A stretch of DNA of 64,000 nucleotides from Lunularia cruciata (lineage: Eukaryota; Streptophyta; Marchantiopsida; Lunulariales; Lunulariaceae): assembly GCA_948567375.1 (NCBI GenBank), contig OX419757.1, positions 67,401,836-67,465,835 of the forward strand. The letters run 5' to 3'. A program made the translations under genes and the position numbers. The notes beneath the pieces are model-generated. The model had not been told where the DNA came from and ran no database searches. It saw nothing but the letters and a program-made list of their open reading frames with translations. Positions 1 to 9,431 of the stretch are shown one piece after another (within the stretch, counting starts at the first letter, position 1; the number at the start of each line of letters is the position of its first letter).

Positions 1-1528
1 ATTTATCACTTTCAGTAATTACATTAAATAGCAATACTGGAGAAGAAAATTTGGGAAGAATTAAAGTAGTATTCAAAATAAATTTCATTCCAATAAATAA
101 TATATAAAGTGAATATTCATTCTCCTAAAAATTAATCGATTTATTTGACAATGCAACCTAAATGAGATCTCAACCCCATTGTATTGTACAGTACGTAGTT
201 CTAATACTGAAGTTTTTATTTTATTCTCAATAACTACTAAACTTCTATGTAGAAACGTATGAATTGACAATATACCTTATTAGCGTAATACCTCTTTAGT
301 TAGTTTTTGGTTGTTTTTAGCTTATATTAATCATTCTTATAGAATTTTTTTATGTATAATTATAAATTTTAGAATATCAACTTCTTAGTAAGGCTGAAAC
401 TTGATTGTTGAACTTTTCGGTTTAATTCATCATTCTAAAAATTTGGTGTTCATCTATCACAAATTTATTCATTATAGAAGACATTCAAAACTTTGTAGAC
501 ATTTTGCTTCTTAAATTAGACATTTGTGTATGAAAAAGAAAAGAAAGCGACTGCGAAGAAAAAGCGAAGGATGGAAACCCCGTCAAGCCTATGCAAAGGA
601 GAGACAAAAAAGATAAAATGGACCTAAGTCCCTATAAAGTTCTATATAAGAAACAATATGTATGAAAAAGTAGATGTTTACTTTTAAGAAATATATACCT
701 GTTGGAACATAAATATTGATTTTTCAAATTATATTTTAAATTATATTAACATTTTAAAAATAAAAATAAAAATAAAATAATTCATTCAATAAATAATAAA
801 ATTTACTAATATATTTAACATAATTGTAATCTTATATTTACTTAAACAAAAATGAAGAAAATTCTAACAACTCAAGTTACTTAAATATAATAAAGAAAAT
901 GACTAACCTAAAATATTTACAACTGACTATAATTATTCTAAAAGTCAAGTTAATATAAAGAACTAATCTATAACCTTTAACTAATTCAGATTATTGATTT
1001 TTACCAGTAGCTGATTATGATTAAATATACATTAAACCACATACTATGAACTTAACAGACTATACATAACTATTTCAAAATTTATAAAAAGTTTTATTTT
1101 GACAAATTAATCATTAGATATAATATGCAAATTCAAGACACTCATCAACGATACATGATATAATATAGGAAGTAGTATTTCATAACCCACTTTTGATCAA
1201 CAACCACAACCAAAACTTATCACTCATGCAAATGAGAGTTTCAAGTACTCACCTTATAAGGACTTCTATATAGCAATGTAAAATTATAATAATAAATAAT
1301 AAAAATACAGTCAAGAAAGGCGACCGCGTAGGACAAACGAAGGATGGGAAGACCCCATCCTTTGTTTGGGAGAGAAAAAAAGTAACATGGGGCTAAGCCC
1401 CAATATAGTCTATATGAAAAATCTGCCCTACCGCACCATAATATAGTTAATAAATATGAATCATTTACTACATAATTATAGAAATCCAGTATTCAAAGAC
1501 TCACTACCTGCTACCACGGACTCCACTG
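1..1528. other. AT-rich intergenic DNA downstream of the reductase gene
   Basis: No coding region is supported here; the only short open frame (85-270, minus) has no recognisable motif. The sequence is strongly AT-rich. The only structure I see is a diverged direct repeat of about 105-110 bp (541-650 and 1313-1418), listed separately. No polypyrimidine or poly-T tract marking a retrocopy tail lies just left of the reductase stop codon. Confidence 0.6.
541..1418. repeat. Diverged direct repeat pair (541-650 and 1313-1418)
   Basis: Both copies start with AAGAAAG, contain a GCGACYGCG block, CGAAGGATGG, a purine run with GAGA(C/G)A and A-runs, then TRRSCTAAG and end in TCTATAT. The second copy has two short inverted repeats, GGATGGG/CCCCATCC and GGGGCT/AGCCCC, that could form hairpins. 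The copies lie about 770 bp apart in the same orientation. They could be terminal repeats of a small non-autonomous element or two insertions of one short repeat; no target duplication was established. Confidence 0.45.
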
Positions 1529-2527
1529 CTATTTCTCTGCCTGTTTCTGAAATGCAGCTTCCGCAGATTTCTTAAGACATTGCTCTAATGGAGTGACTTT
1601 CCATCCCAGATCTTGGAGCTTCTTTACGGAGTATTTCAGCCGTGGCTTTAAAAATGTTTCTACGTCCATACCTTTGAGATCAGGTTTCAGCACTGAATGG
1701 TCAGGGTAGAGTTGGCCGAGCAGCACAGCAAGCTGATCGTTGTTCATACTGTACCCAACGGCCAAGTACCTTCCCTCTGCATGTGGGTTTTCCATAACCA
1801 GAATATGAGCCATCGCAAGATCCTCTACATCTATAAACGAGATGTTCGTTTCAATTTTCTGGTGGTCCTCCGGTCGAGGTATGCCGGAAAGAATGCGCGT
1901 GACCTCATTACTGCTCCAGTTCGTGGCCTTCTGAAGAATGCTCCCAATAACCGTACATGGCAACACAGAGACGAAATCAAAATGCTTGTCTTTCGCGTAT
2001 TCAAAGCCAGCTCGTTCTGCTAGAGTCTTTCCAGAATGGTACCACATAGATTGCTTCCTGCAGAACTCTGAATCACTCCACCAGCTCTCATCTACAACTT
2101 CATCCTCCGGTTTATTGACAAATTTATCGCTGTAATACACGGCAGCCGTGGAAGAGGTATACAAAACCTTCTTCACCGTCTTGCTCTTGGAAGCTGCCTC
2201 AAGCACACCCAATGTCCCCTGTATCGTAGGCTCTATTATCTCATTTTCAGGATCATCAGATTGCAGAAGAACTGGGTTCGCTGCGTGTATAACGTAATTG
2301 GCTCCGTCAAGCACTTCATCAAATGCTCCCTCTACCATCAGCTCCGCCTTGTACAGTTTGAGCCTTTCCTTAGCTCCATCCAGTTTCAGGAGATGGCCAA
2401 CTTTGTACTCGTCCTGGGGATCGCGGACCGTGCCTCGTACATTATAGCCGCGCTCCAAGAGCAGCTTGACAATCCAGGAGCAAATAAAGCCATTTGCCCC
2501 TGTCACTACCACCGTTTCCTCACCCAT
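1529..2527 (-). CDS. CCR/DFR-like NADPH-dependent reductase (extended SDR, SDR108E type), single exon
   Basis: The 332-residue product belongs to the plant superfamily of dihydroflavonol reductase, cinnamoyl-CoA reductase, anthocyanidin reductase and related aldehyde or ketone reductases, cytosolic enzymes of phenylpropanoid, flavonoid and sporopollenin metabolism. An N-terminal Rossmann fold is shown by VTGANGFICSW (residues 7-17), followed by RGTVRDP, whose arginine favours NADPH. The catalytic serine lies in LYTSSTAAV and the YxxxK pair in WYHSGKTLAE. The true CCR signature NWYCYGK is absent, so I do not call it CCR; a tetraketide pyrone reductase or phenylacetaldehyde reductase-like role is equally possible. 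Length matches the family (about 320-340). The reading frame runs start to stop without an intron, although relatives usually have several. It is the only intact host-type gene in the window. Confidence 0.85.
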   Translation of the reverse strand: MGEETVVVTGANGFICSWIVKLLLERGYNVRGTVRDPQDEYKVGHLLKLDGAKERLKLYKAELMVEGAFDEVLDGANYVIHAANPVLLQSDDPENEIIEPTIQGTLGVLEAASKSKTVKKVLYTSSTAAVYYSDKFVNKPEDEVVDESWWSDSEFCRKQSMWYHSGKTLAERAGFEYAKDKHFDFVSVLPCTVIGSILQKATNWSSNEVTRILSGIPRPEDHQKIETNISFIDVEDLAMAHILVMENPHAEGRYLAVGYSMNNDQLAVLLGQLYPDHSVLKPDLKGMDVETFLKPRLKYSVKKLQDLGWKVTPLEQCLKKSAEAAFQKQAEK

Positions 2528-2587
2528 TCTATCAGTTCACTAGAAGCCGATAATCTGAATTGCACGCTCTTTCTTTCTTCGCGCTAG

Positions 2588-3480
2588 CTATCTACTACAG
2601 TAGATATCTTCACGACGGTACTTGGTGACACGGAACTCTCAAAGAGTATCCACTGATGGCACACTGAATTGAGCAATAAATAGTCGCTACCGGTCCGCTT
2701 CCGCCAGCTACCTCTATGCCTCCCGTTCAGTACATTTAAACTCCACCGCTGGATACAACCTTATAGGAGCTGCTATCTCCTTACTCGAGATCCCGTCGAG
2801 AAAGCAATTTGATTCGATGTTTCTCTACTCGTCATCCGTTATCATCCCCTTCCTTTGTGTTCCTTCTATGCAAGTCGTTATGCCAGAGTTAGGAATCGCT
2901 ATGCAAGCCAGAGTTGGGAAGACCATTCTGCTCAAGTCACTTGAAGGGGTCCTCTGCCTATGTTTGTCTTGAAAGTCAAAAGAAAGTTCCAGAGTTCCTA
3001 CTAGTCTATGCTAGTCCTTATGCCGAAGTTGGAGATATGGTGGTCTGAGGCTTGTTGTGTCTTCAAAGGCCTTTCAATCTAACATATGTATTCTTCCTAA
3101 ATAACCCCTTGGGGATTTCCAGTAATTGCAATGATTATATAACCTATCATTGGCTAGAATTAGAGAAATTTTGAGCTGAGCGAGAATAGGTAAACTTTTC
3201 AGAGTACTATTATGGAAAATACGTTTGCTTTAAAGGAATTCCAATATCATAAGAGGCTCGAACCTCAAGAAGGACGATCGACTCATTCTAGTGTAAGATT
3301 TTGTTGACATCAATGTCTTCATAATAAAAGGGTCTGCCATAGATATAATTGCAATTATGTTAATATATTGACATTGTTTACATATAATTTTCAATGATAA
3401 TGAAAATTGGTAATTTCTTATTTTATTCTTAAAATTTACAAACATTCTACTATTTATCAGTTTCAAAATACTTTACTAAT
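2588..3480. other. Upstream region of the reductase gene, no further gene
   Basis: This should contain the reductase promoter and 5' leader. Beyond the possible TATA boxes I see an imperfectly repeated TATGCCAGAGTTRGG-like phrase near 2880-2930 and again near 3018. Short open frames here (for example 3230-3466, minus) have no recognisable motif. Confidence 0.5.
2759..2767 (-). promoter_or_regulatory. Possible TATA box of the reductase gene
   Basis: On the minus strand this reads CCTATAAGG, about 235 bp upstream of the ATG at 2527. A second AT-rich candidate (TTTAAAT) lies near 2733-2740. The choice is by position and motif only. Confidence 0.25.
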
Positions 3481-3499
3481 GATATCATTACTCATCATT

Positions 3500-4125
3500 A
3501 TTAACATAATCATAGAGTTGTGGTTACTTAATGTCAGCCAAATGGCAATAAATTGGTAAGAACATGTAGTTCCTTTGAGGATACATGTAAAAAAATGATC
3601 AAAATTGGAGAAAAGTATTACTATCTTGCAATTCATTTATTACTTCTTGTTTAATCACTTGGGCAAAAACTACTCCCAAAAGAGTGTACTATCATTGGCA
3701 CACTATGGAAAAAGGAAAACTAATGATCACTTTCATGACAAATAAATTCCAAATTAATCTTGAAGGTGATAGTTTATTCCAGTCAAAAGGTCACTTCACC
3801 CCAAAGGCTTCAACTCTGAAGACTAAGTACTACCCTTCCAAAATGGCACAACTCCAAAGGAGTCTTTGTATAGATTGAATATCTTGCATTTTGATTCCAC
3901 AATACTTACAATGCTCCAACTCATCTTTGATTCTTTAATACACTACTTGGTGTATTAAAGAACTTTGCTTCTTCAAAAAGGGTTTTGAAGGATCACACCA
4001 CCCCCAAACAAGTATAAACCTTTTACTTACACCCAAACATTTGGGTGTAAAGATTACTCACCACTACCCGACAAAGACCTTCAATTGATACTCAAAATGC
4101 AAACAAATAGTGAAAGAGAGTTGAA
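3500..4125 (-). repeat. Decayed family E LTR-like repeat, minus orientation
   Basis: The reverse complement of this stretch matches 24250-24540 and 25260-25480 block by block. Shared features are a CTATTTG...TTTTGAGTAT phrase, a GTGTGATCCTT phrase, and a segment around 3610-3720 with ACTCCCAAAAGAGTG and GGCACACTAT. The same blocks recur at 31700-32110. Edges are approximate because the copies are very diverged; the right side abuts the 89-bp repeat at 4131. Confidence 0.45.
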
Positions 4126-4130
4126 GAGCT

Positions 4131-4759
4131 GTTGTGGGTACATACATCGCTATCAACATCATACACTATAGAAGCACAACTCACACATAAGTCATACATA
4201 GACTCTAAAGTGCCACAATAATCAGATTGTTTACAACTCTTGAATCAACTCAACTTAGATTAGTACTTGATCTATCACTCTATAAACTGTCAACAATTGG
4301 GCACTGATTATAGTCAAGCCTCACCCACTCTAGCTAAGAGAATCCAGGTGATGCTCGCCGGCCTCTGTCCACCATAGCCAAGAACTCGAAGGCTCAACAT
4401 CAAAGAAGTGAGCTCTCTGGAGTTGCACTTTGAAAGTATATCCCTGGACTTGAACTAGGTTTGGAACCCTAACAGTCCCGCTGGCAGCACACTCAACGGT
4501 GCAAATGATGCAAAGTGACGTTGGTCCCTATCGTGAAGTCAGTACTCCAAACATGAAATCTGACCGTTGGAAAGTAGTATATGGGAAACTGCTAAAATAC
4601 CTCTTACTACTATCATTGCAACTCTAGTGTCCAAGCAATCTAGATGCAACACTACAAATGGTGTGACAGTTGTCGTGCATATATACATCACTATCAACAT
4701 CATACACTATAGAAGCACAACTCACACATAAGTCATATATAGACTCTAAAGTGTCACAA
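4131..4759. repeat. Direct repeats of ~89 bp (4131-4218, 4671-4759) bracketing a 452-bp block
   Basis: Both copies contain CATCATACACTATAGAAGCA and end in CTCTAAAGTGYCACAA; they differ at only a few positions. They lie immediately left and right of the 452-bp LTR-like block. This is far too long for a gypsy target-site duplication. A polypurine-like tract (minus-strand TAGGGAGGCAA) sits just right of the second copy. Confidence 0.7.
4219..4670 (-). repeat. 452-bp LTR-like block, left copy (3' end of element D?)
   Basis: This block is repeated in the same orientation at 20304-20755. On the minus strand it begins TGTCACACCATT and the right-hand copy ends in GATTACA, giving TG...CA termini. The two copies flank the whole D region, so they are the best candidates for its LTRs or part of them. 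The flanking 89-bp repeats and the lack of an adjacent primer site next to the right copy leave this unproven. Confidence 0.5.
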
Positions 4760-4933
4760 TTGCCTCCCTAGTTGGCGGTTAGGTCCCTCAAACTCTAGAT
4801 AGCCATCTGCTCCATGTATATGGTATGCTCTATGATGGGCAAAGATCAGATGGCCGAGTGCTATGGAGCCTCATTGTTAGTCGTCTGTCTGCAATCTATA
4901 CCATATAAAGAATGAACTAGCTATAGGTCAAGT

Positions 4934-5217
4934 TCATCTAGGACATAACCACTGTCCCTTAGGAACCACCATGAGGGGAAGAGTCATACATGCCATATGC
5001 CATCCTTTTTCCATCCTAACATAGAAGCAGCTCCACCAGAAGAGCCACATAACATACACCTCAAGCCTGCACGTACAAGTGCCAAGCTTGGGTCCATAAT
5101 ACCATCAATGTTTGGGAGGTGGCATGGCGCACAATTGCACACATGATCCTTCCAAAAAACACCATCACCTCCTTCTAACACAAGGACTCCATATGGCAAA
5201 ACCTCACGCACTCTCAA
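4934..5217 (-). pseudogene. Element D: PHD finger at the integrase C-terminus (broken)
   Basis: An open segment (5217-4984) carries LRCMLCGSSGGAASML, the first Cys pair of a PHD finger (CxxC at 5058-5047). A small lesion then removes the second Cys pair and shifts the frame. The other frame continues GWHMAC (His at 4999-4997, Cys at 4990-4988) and ends QWLCPR followed by TGA where the last Cys is expected. The Trp two residues before the seventh Cys is present. Five of the eight C4HC3 zinc ligands are visible. PHD fingers read the histone H3 tail, often its lysine-4 methylation state. At this place, after integrase, chromoviruses have a chromodomain, so an integration-targeting role is a reasonable inference. 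The upstream residues HVCNCAPCHLPN form a further Cys-rich patch. Confidence 0.75.
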
Positions 5218-5299
5218 GATAATGCGGCTTGTTGAAACATCAAGTGTTGTCTGTGTTTTCTACTATAAATATACATAGTCACCTAGATGAAATTGATGG

Positions 5300-6560
5300 A
5301 TCAAGGGTCTATAACCTCCTCCTCAAATAGTAGCATAACATAAGGTATCCCTATGCTAAGCAATCACCAAGTTCTCAAAGGCCATCGGCATCACTCTCCA
5401 AAAGATCTCTGCCCATTGAGAACATGCGTTCACCCATACATCTGGATCATCCAAGTCTAAGACTACAGTAACATCTCAACAAATGGCTATAGGTAAATCT
5501 GGATCTTGTCCATAGAGTAGGAAGTAAGGAGAGAAAGATGCTAAGGATGCTTTTTGGCTAAACCGATAGCCCATGGCCAACCAAGGTAATTGGAGATCCT
5601 AATCTCCCAAGTGGCCTCTCTGCAAACCATACTTTTGCAATCCTCTCTTCACCATCTAAACCACTCTCTCTGCTAAGCCATATGCCTTAGGGTGATCTCG
5701 GGATGTAGTACAATGATCAATCAAAGCCTTGTCATATAAGATCTAAAACTCCCCCAAGAACTCTATACCCCGATCAGTCAAAACCTCAATTGGTGCACCA
5801 AAATGACTAATAACTTGATCCAAGAACGAGTAAGCTATCCCTTCACTAGACTTGTCAAGAAGTGCAACCAACTCAATCCACTTGGAGAAGTGTTACACCA
5901 TCACCAAAACATACCCATGATGTCTCACAATCAACGGTAAAGGTCCAGCAAAGTCCAAACTCCAATGGTAACCCAATCCCATGATAGGTAATGGGTGTAA
6001 CTGTGGTGTAGAAGCATTGAATGATGCTCTACCTTGGTCACAAACCACACATTTGGCAACAAATTGCTGTACCTTGGTCTGCATACCACGCACTAATAGT
6101 GACTTTGGAGTAAGCTATATGGACAATTTACTCCAAAATGTCTTAGCTCCTCATGAGCATGACGGACCAACTGTAGTCTATGAGATGGAAGTGGTACTAC
6201 TCTCACTCTACCATCCTCTCATACACGTAAACGGTGTTTGCCCTCCAATCTGAACCGTTTGGCTTGCTAGAGAACACAATCTCTCTCCTTGACCCTAATT
6301 GTGCCACCCACAACACAAGTGCAAAGATATTCCATCACTAAGACATCATCATGAATGTCTTGCTAAACTATACCAATATCTTCACTCTTTGGATCTGTGA
6401 TCTCAATAACTCCTCTTGTATGCATTGAGAGAGATACTACCAAAGTCTCAGAAAATATACAAAGAAAGGTAGATGCATGCTAACCTGGCACCATCTCCTC
6501 ATTTGTCTCACCATGCCAATGTGCTCCGGTCTGATCCTGTTGGTTGGGACATGGGTTTCT
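5300..6560 (-). pseudogene. Element D: integrase (broken)
   Basis: The zinc-binding and core start is open at 6093-5893: KCVVCDQ gives the CxxC of the HHCC finger and YHWSLDFAGPLP carries the first catalytic Asp. Further left the minus strand gives, with frame changes, a KWIELVAL-like phrase, EVLTDRGIEFLGEF with the second Asp near 5790-5760, and GLAERVVQ with the Glu. Next come LPWLAMGYRFSQKASL and SPYFLLYGQDP. These are the normal landmarks of a gypsy integrase that inserts the cDNA into the nuclear genome. Multiple stops make it inactive. Confidence 0.75.
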
Positions 6561-6881
6561 ACTCAACCCATCTGCATCATGGTTCACAACTCTAGGTATA
6601 TGAACAACCGTGAAATTATACTCTTGTAAAATCAGAGCCCATTATGCAAGCTTTCTTGAAAGCTTGTTGGACTCCATCAACCACTTCAGTGGCTGATGAT
6701 TAGTGATGAGAGTGAAGGGGTTACCAAATAGGTAAAATAAAAAATGTGTTATTACCCAAACTACTGCCAAGCACTCTCTCATATGAACTATACTTTGCCT
6801 CCGCTGAATTGTTGGAGCGACTAGCATAGGCCACCAAAAACTCCTTCCCCCCTTCATCATGCTAAGTGAGCACTGTTCCAA
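6560..6881 (-). pseudogene. Element D: RNase H domain (broken)
   Basis: The phrase ECLAVVWVITHFLFYLFGNP followed by FTLITNHQPLKWLMES is a typical gypsy RNase H segment. The usual TDHQ motif reads TNHQ, so an active-site Asp is changed to Asn. It continues past a stop into a LILQEYNFTVVHIPRVVNHDADGLSRNP-type tail ending near 6560. Just upstream the reading frame jumps from the RT N-terminus, which implies a deletion. Confidence 0.75.
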
Positions 6882-7355
6882 GCCTCAACATACTCCAATT
6901 GGTGTGAAATCTCCACCAAACCATTCTCAAAAAGGTCACTACTCTGGCTCTGAATCAATGTCCTCTCCATATCACTATAACGATAAGGACATTGGAAAAC
7001 TGGTGTATTGCTATTCAGCTCAATCCATATACTGGGTCCCTTTAGAGCACCCAAATCCTTTATATTGAAGGAAAAATAACTTGTGTACCTCCTCAACAAC
7101 CTCCAAACTCTCCGTCTTTCCTCTCTTGTAAGCTTGGGTCCAAGATCTGGCTCCCAAGTATCCTCTGTAAGTGTCATAGGAGTAGAAGATGTACTGATTG
7201 GCTACTACACTAGACCCTTGTAGTGTCATGCCCCCAATCACTAGAGGTCCCAACCTTTGTGTGAAAAACTCCCTCCACTTTGGCTTCAAGCTCCACACGT
7301 CCTCTAGTTGCATCCCAAGTAGACCAAGGATGTTATTCAAGTAACCCATGCTCAC
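6857..7355 (-). pseudogene. Element D: reverse transcriptase N-terminal part, palm deleted
   Basis: At 7177-6857 the minus strand reads FSFNIKDLGALKG, then PVFQCPYRYSDMERTLIQ and LFENGLVEIS, the segment that precedes the palm in gypsy RTs. A preceding linker is open at 7355-7020. The expected palm with its YxDD box is missing: within a few codons the sequence continues as RNase H. The deletion is inferred to exceed 400 bp. RT would copy the element RNA into DNA in cytoplasmic particles. Confidence 0.7.
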
Positions 7356-9110
7356 CTAGATGGACTCCAAGTAGACCATTCTCCCTAGTAGCTACCAGCT
7401 GTGTCCCAAGAATACCATGTCCACTCAGTCCATTGCTCCCATCATGTGCTTGAATCGTCTCGATAGGCACAAAGCTCACAAGTGTCCAAGTGGTGATGCC
7501 TATCAAGCGCATCCTATGCTGATCTGCCAATCCAAGTCTCACAATCCAAGTCAAATAGTTCAGGTCCATAGCCTAACGTAACACTTGATGCTTGGATGCC
7601 TTTGACACTACTAGAACTGTGAGCCGGCCTATCTCTCACTCAAGGTGAACCTCTGATGGCTATTATGGTAGCGCACCATGGACTAAGAAGGCAAGGAACC
7701 CCAACTCCATCATACTCCTCCAAGGCTAACACTCCAAGACTAAAGACATTGCTCACTAGAGAACTCAATGAGAGAGAGATAGTTGCAAATGAAAGGATGA
7801 TGAGTACCTCCTCACCCCTTGTTTATATACTTGTGAACTAGTTACGTACCAAAGTTACTAATTACCGTAGTAACTCAAGTTACTAGACTAAAGGTCAAGT
7901 AAAGTCAAAAAGTAGAAAGGAATATCCATTCACATGGGCATATTCCCCTAAGCATGTGGTCTTATCTTGACCCAACCACTAATTCAAGGATTCATTCACA
8001 TGGGCTATCCTTGGACTAAAGAAGAATCCAAAACAAAAATGCTTGCGGGCCCAAGAGTTCTCTTCTACTTCCTATAGAGGAAAGTCCCCTCTATCTTAGC
8101 TATGACTAACTTTAGCTAACCATGACTAATATAGAACCATCCTTTATCTCTATATAAATAATATCTCTTAAGTACTTGTAATACCAAGCTAAATATCACA
8201 ATACCACACACATGCACAAATGGGTGTTACAGAACAATGGTAATATTGGTGCAAAAACCCATTGCTCGCTCTCTCTTATTGGTATTGAGCTCCACCAACT
8301 ACTGTAATTGTGAGTCACAAACAAGTCTAGGACCTCTCTCTCAAAATGCATGAAAGCCTAGGAAACTCATGAGTGTGAGAAATGAAGCTCTAGGCTGTCT
8401 AACTAGGTTCACTATTGCCATAGGTGACCTATTAGCCACTGCCACTATCTGAGACTGATGCCCAATATCCAAGATATAATCAACAAGGATGTGGTCGAGT
8501 CGTTGAATCCCATCATATGCACATTGTAGAACCTCTCTGGGTAAGAGGTTTGCCCACCAAAGATGAAGACAATGAGCCTATGATCCCACTCTGGCTACAT
8601 CTAACAATATAGCAAGTCCCATCCAAGATGGACCTGATGTGTACTTGCCATCACTCTAGTGTGAGAATCACCCATCAAAGGAACGGTCTCCAAAATGTAA
8701 GCTGGAGAAATAGATTGATGAACTTGGAGATGTCATAGTATCCATAACATCTCCCAAAACACACCAGAACAAAGATCATGAAGATCCAAACCTTGGCCAA
8801 TATGTGTATGTCTCTGACATGGCCATCAAGAAATCACCAAGTGAACAGGCCCATGTCTCTCCAAGTCTTGTGCTCCCAACAAGGAAATATCTGTTGGTAG
8901 AGTCTTCTGGTAACCCCTGACTGCTGACATCGATAATAACTCTAGATACTGATAGGCAAAGTGTGACACATGATGTAGAGAGACTTGCCTAATAGTCTCA
9001 TCTCTCTCCACATACAAGTGCCTCTATACTCGTATACTTGCATGTAATACTGCAACTATTTCAATGCTAATCCCACCAAACAACTCCAATAGACATGTCT
9101 CCTCTACTAG
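7333..9110 (-). pseudogene. Element D: cytosine-5 DNA methyltransferase domain, split by a solo LTR
   Basis: Conserved C5-methyltransferase motifs appear in correct order on the minus strand. Motif I is LLELFGGIS (9090-9066; the S-adenosylmethionine loop). HGPVHLVIS then runs up to a TGA at 8828-8826, followed by motif IV WPCQ at 8825-8814 with the catalytic Cys. Motif VI reads YILETVP (8699-8679), Thr replacing Asn of ENV. A frameshift near 8610 leads into a target-recognition-like region with LWWANLLP and RSPMAIVN. The pre-motif X phrase NKRERAMGF (about 8270-8245) comes next and, after the inserted LTR (7618-8231), QAMDLN (about 7577-7560). The total is about 330 residues, the size of a catalytic domain. 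It lies between protease and RT in the polyprotein. It carries several stops and is inactive now. Confidence 0.82.
7618..8231 (-). mobile_element. Family A solo LTR inside the D methyltransferase
   Basis: It begins TGTGAGCCGGCC and ends GGGTGTTACA, the reverse complement of the family A LTR. The 4-bp target duplication GAAC is present at 7614-7617 and 8232-8235. Length is 614 bp against about 690 in other copies, because of an internal deletion near 8070. The methyltransferase reading resumes exactly across the insertion. A solo LTR is what remains after recombination between the two LTRs of a full insertion. Confidence 0.9.
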
Positions 9111-9422
9111 ATACTGCCAAGCAATGAGTGTGGTATCTAGAGGTGTCAAGGTGGTTGGCTCTAGAGGCTCATCTTCACACTCATCTCTTGATGGTATGAA
9201 GGTTCCACTCCAAGCTTGTTGCACCAACTGATTTGCATGTTGCTGCAATGCCTCCTCCAAACTCCACAATGGAACATCCAAGGTGGATGGAACAATCCCA
9301 CTTATATTGTAAATCCAAGTGATCTCTTCTAGTATTGGAGTTTCCTCTGCAAAGGCATTCCCCTCCAACAAGTCACTAGGCCAAGTAACTGCACCACTAA
9401 AAGTTGAAATTGATGTTGCCAT
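9024..9422 (-). pseudogene. Element D: linker before and start of the methyltransferase
   Basis: A 132-codon open segment. Its first ~100 residues are an acidic linker of unknown function (TPILEEITWIYN, then CEDEPLEPTTLTPLD) that joins protease to the methyltransferase. Its end holds motif I, LLELFGGIS, at residues 111-119. The initiating Met is only the first ATG of the open stretch and not a real start, because the polyprotein is continuous with protease upstream. Confidence 0.65.
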
Positions 9423-9431
9423 GGTCTCGGA

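Noticed and set aside
1697..2587. Plus-strand open frames opposite the reductase gene
   Set aside because: Shadows of the minus-strand reductase; no domain or start context.
7656..7841. Recurring 60-70-codon frame beginning MAIMVAHHGLRRQGTPTPSY, present in most A LTRs
   Set aside because: It reads antisense through the LTR end in several copies only because the LTRs are repeated; frame length varies with decay and no motif supports a protein.
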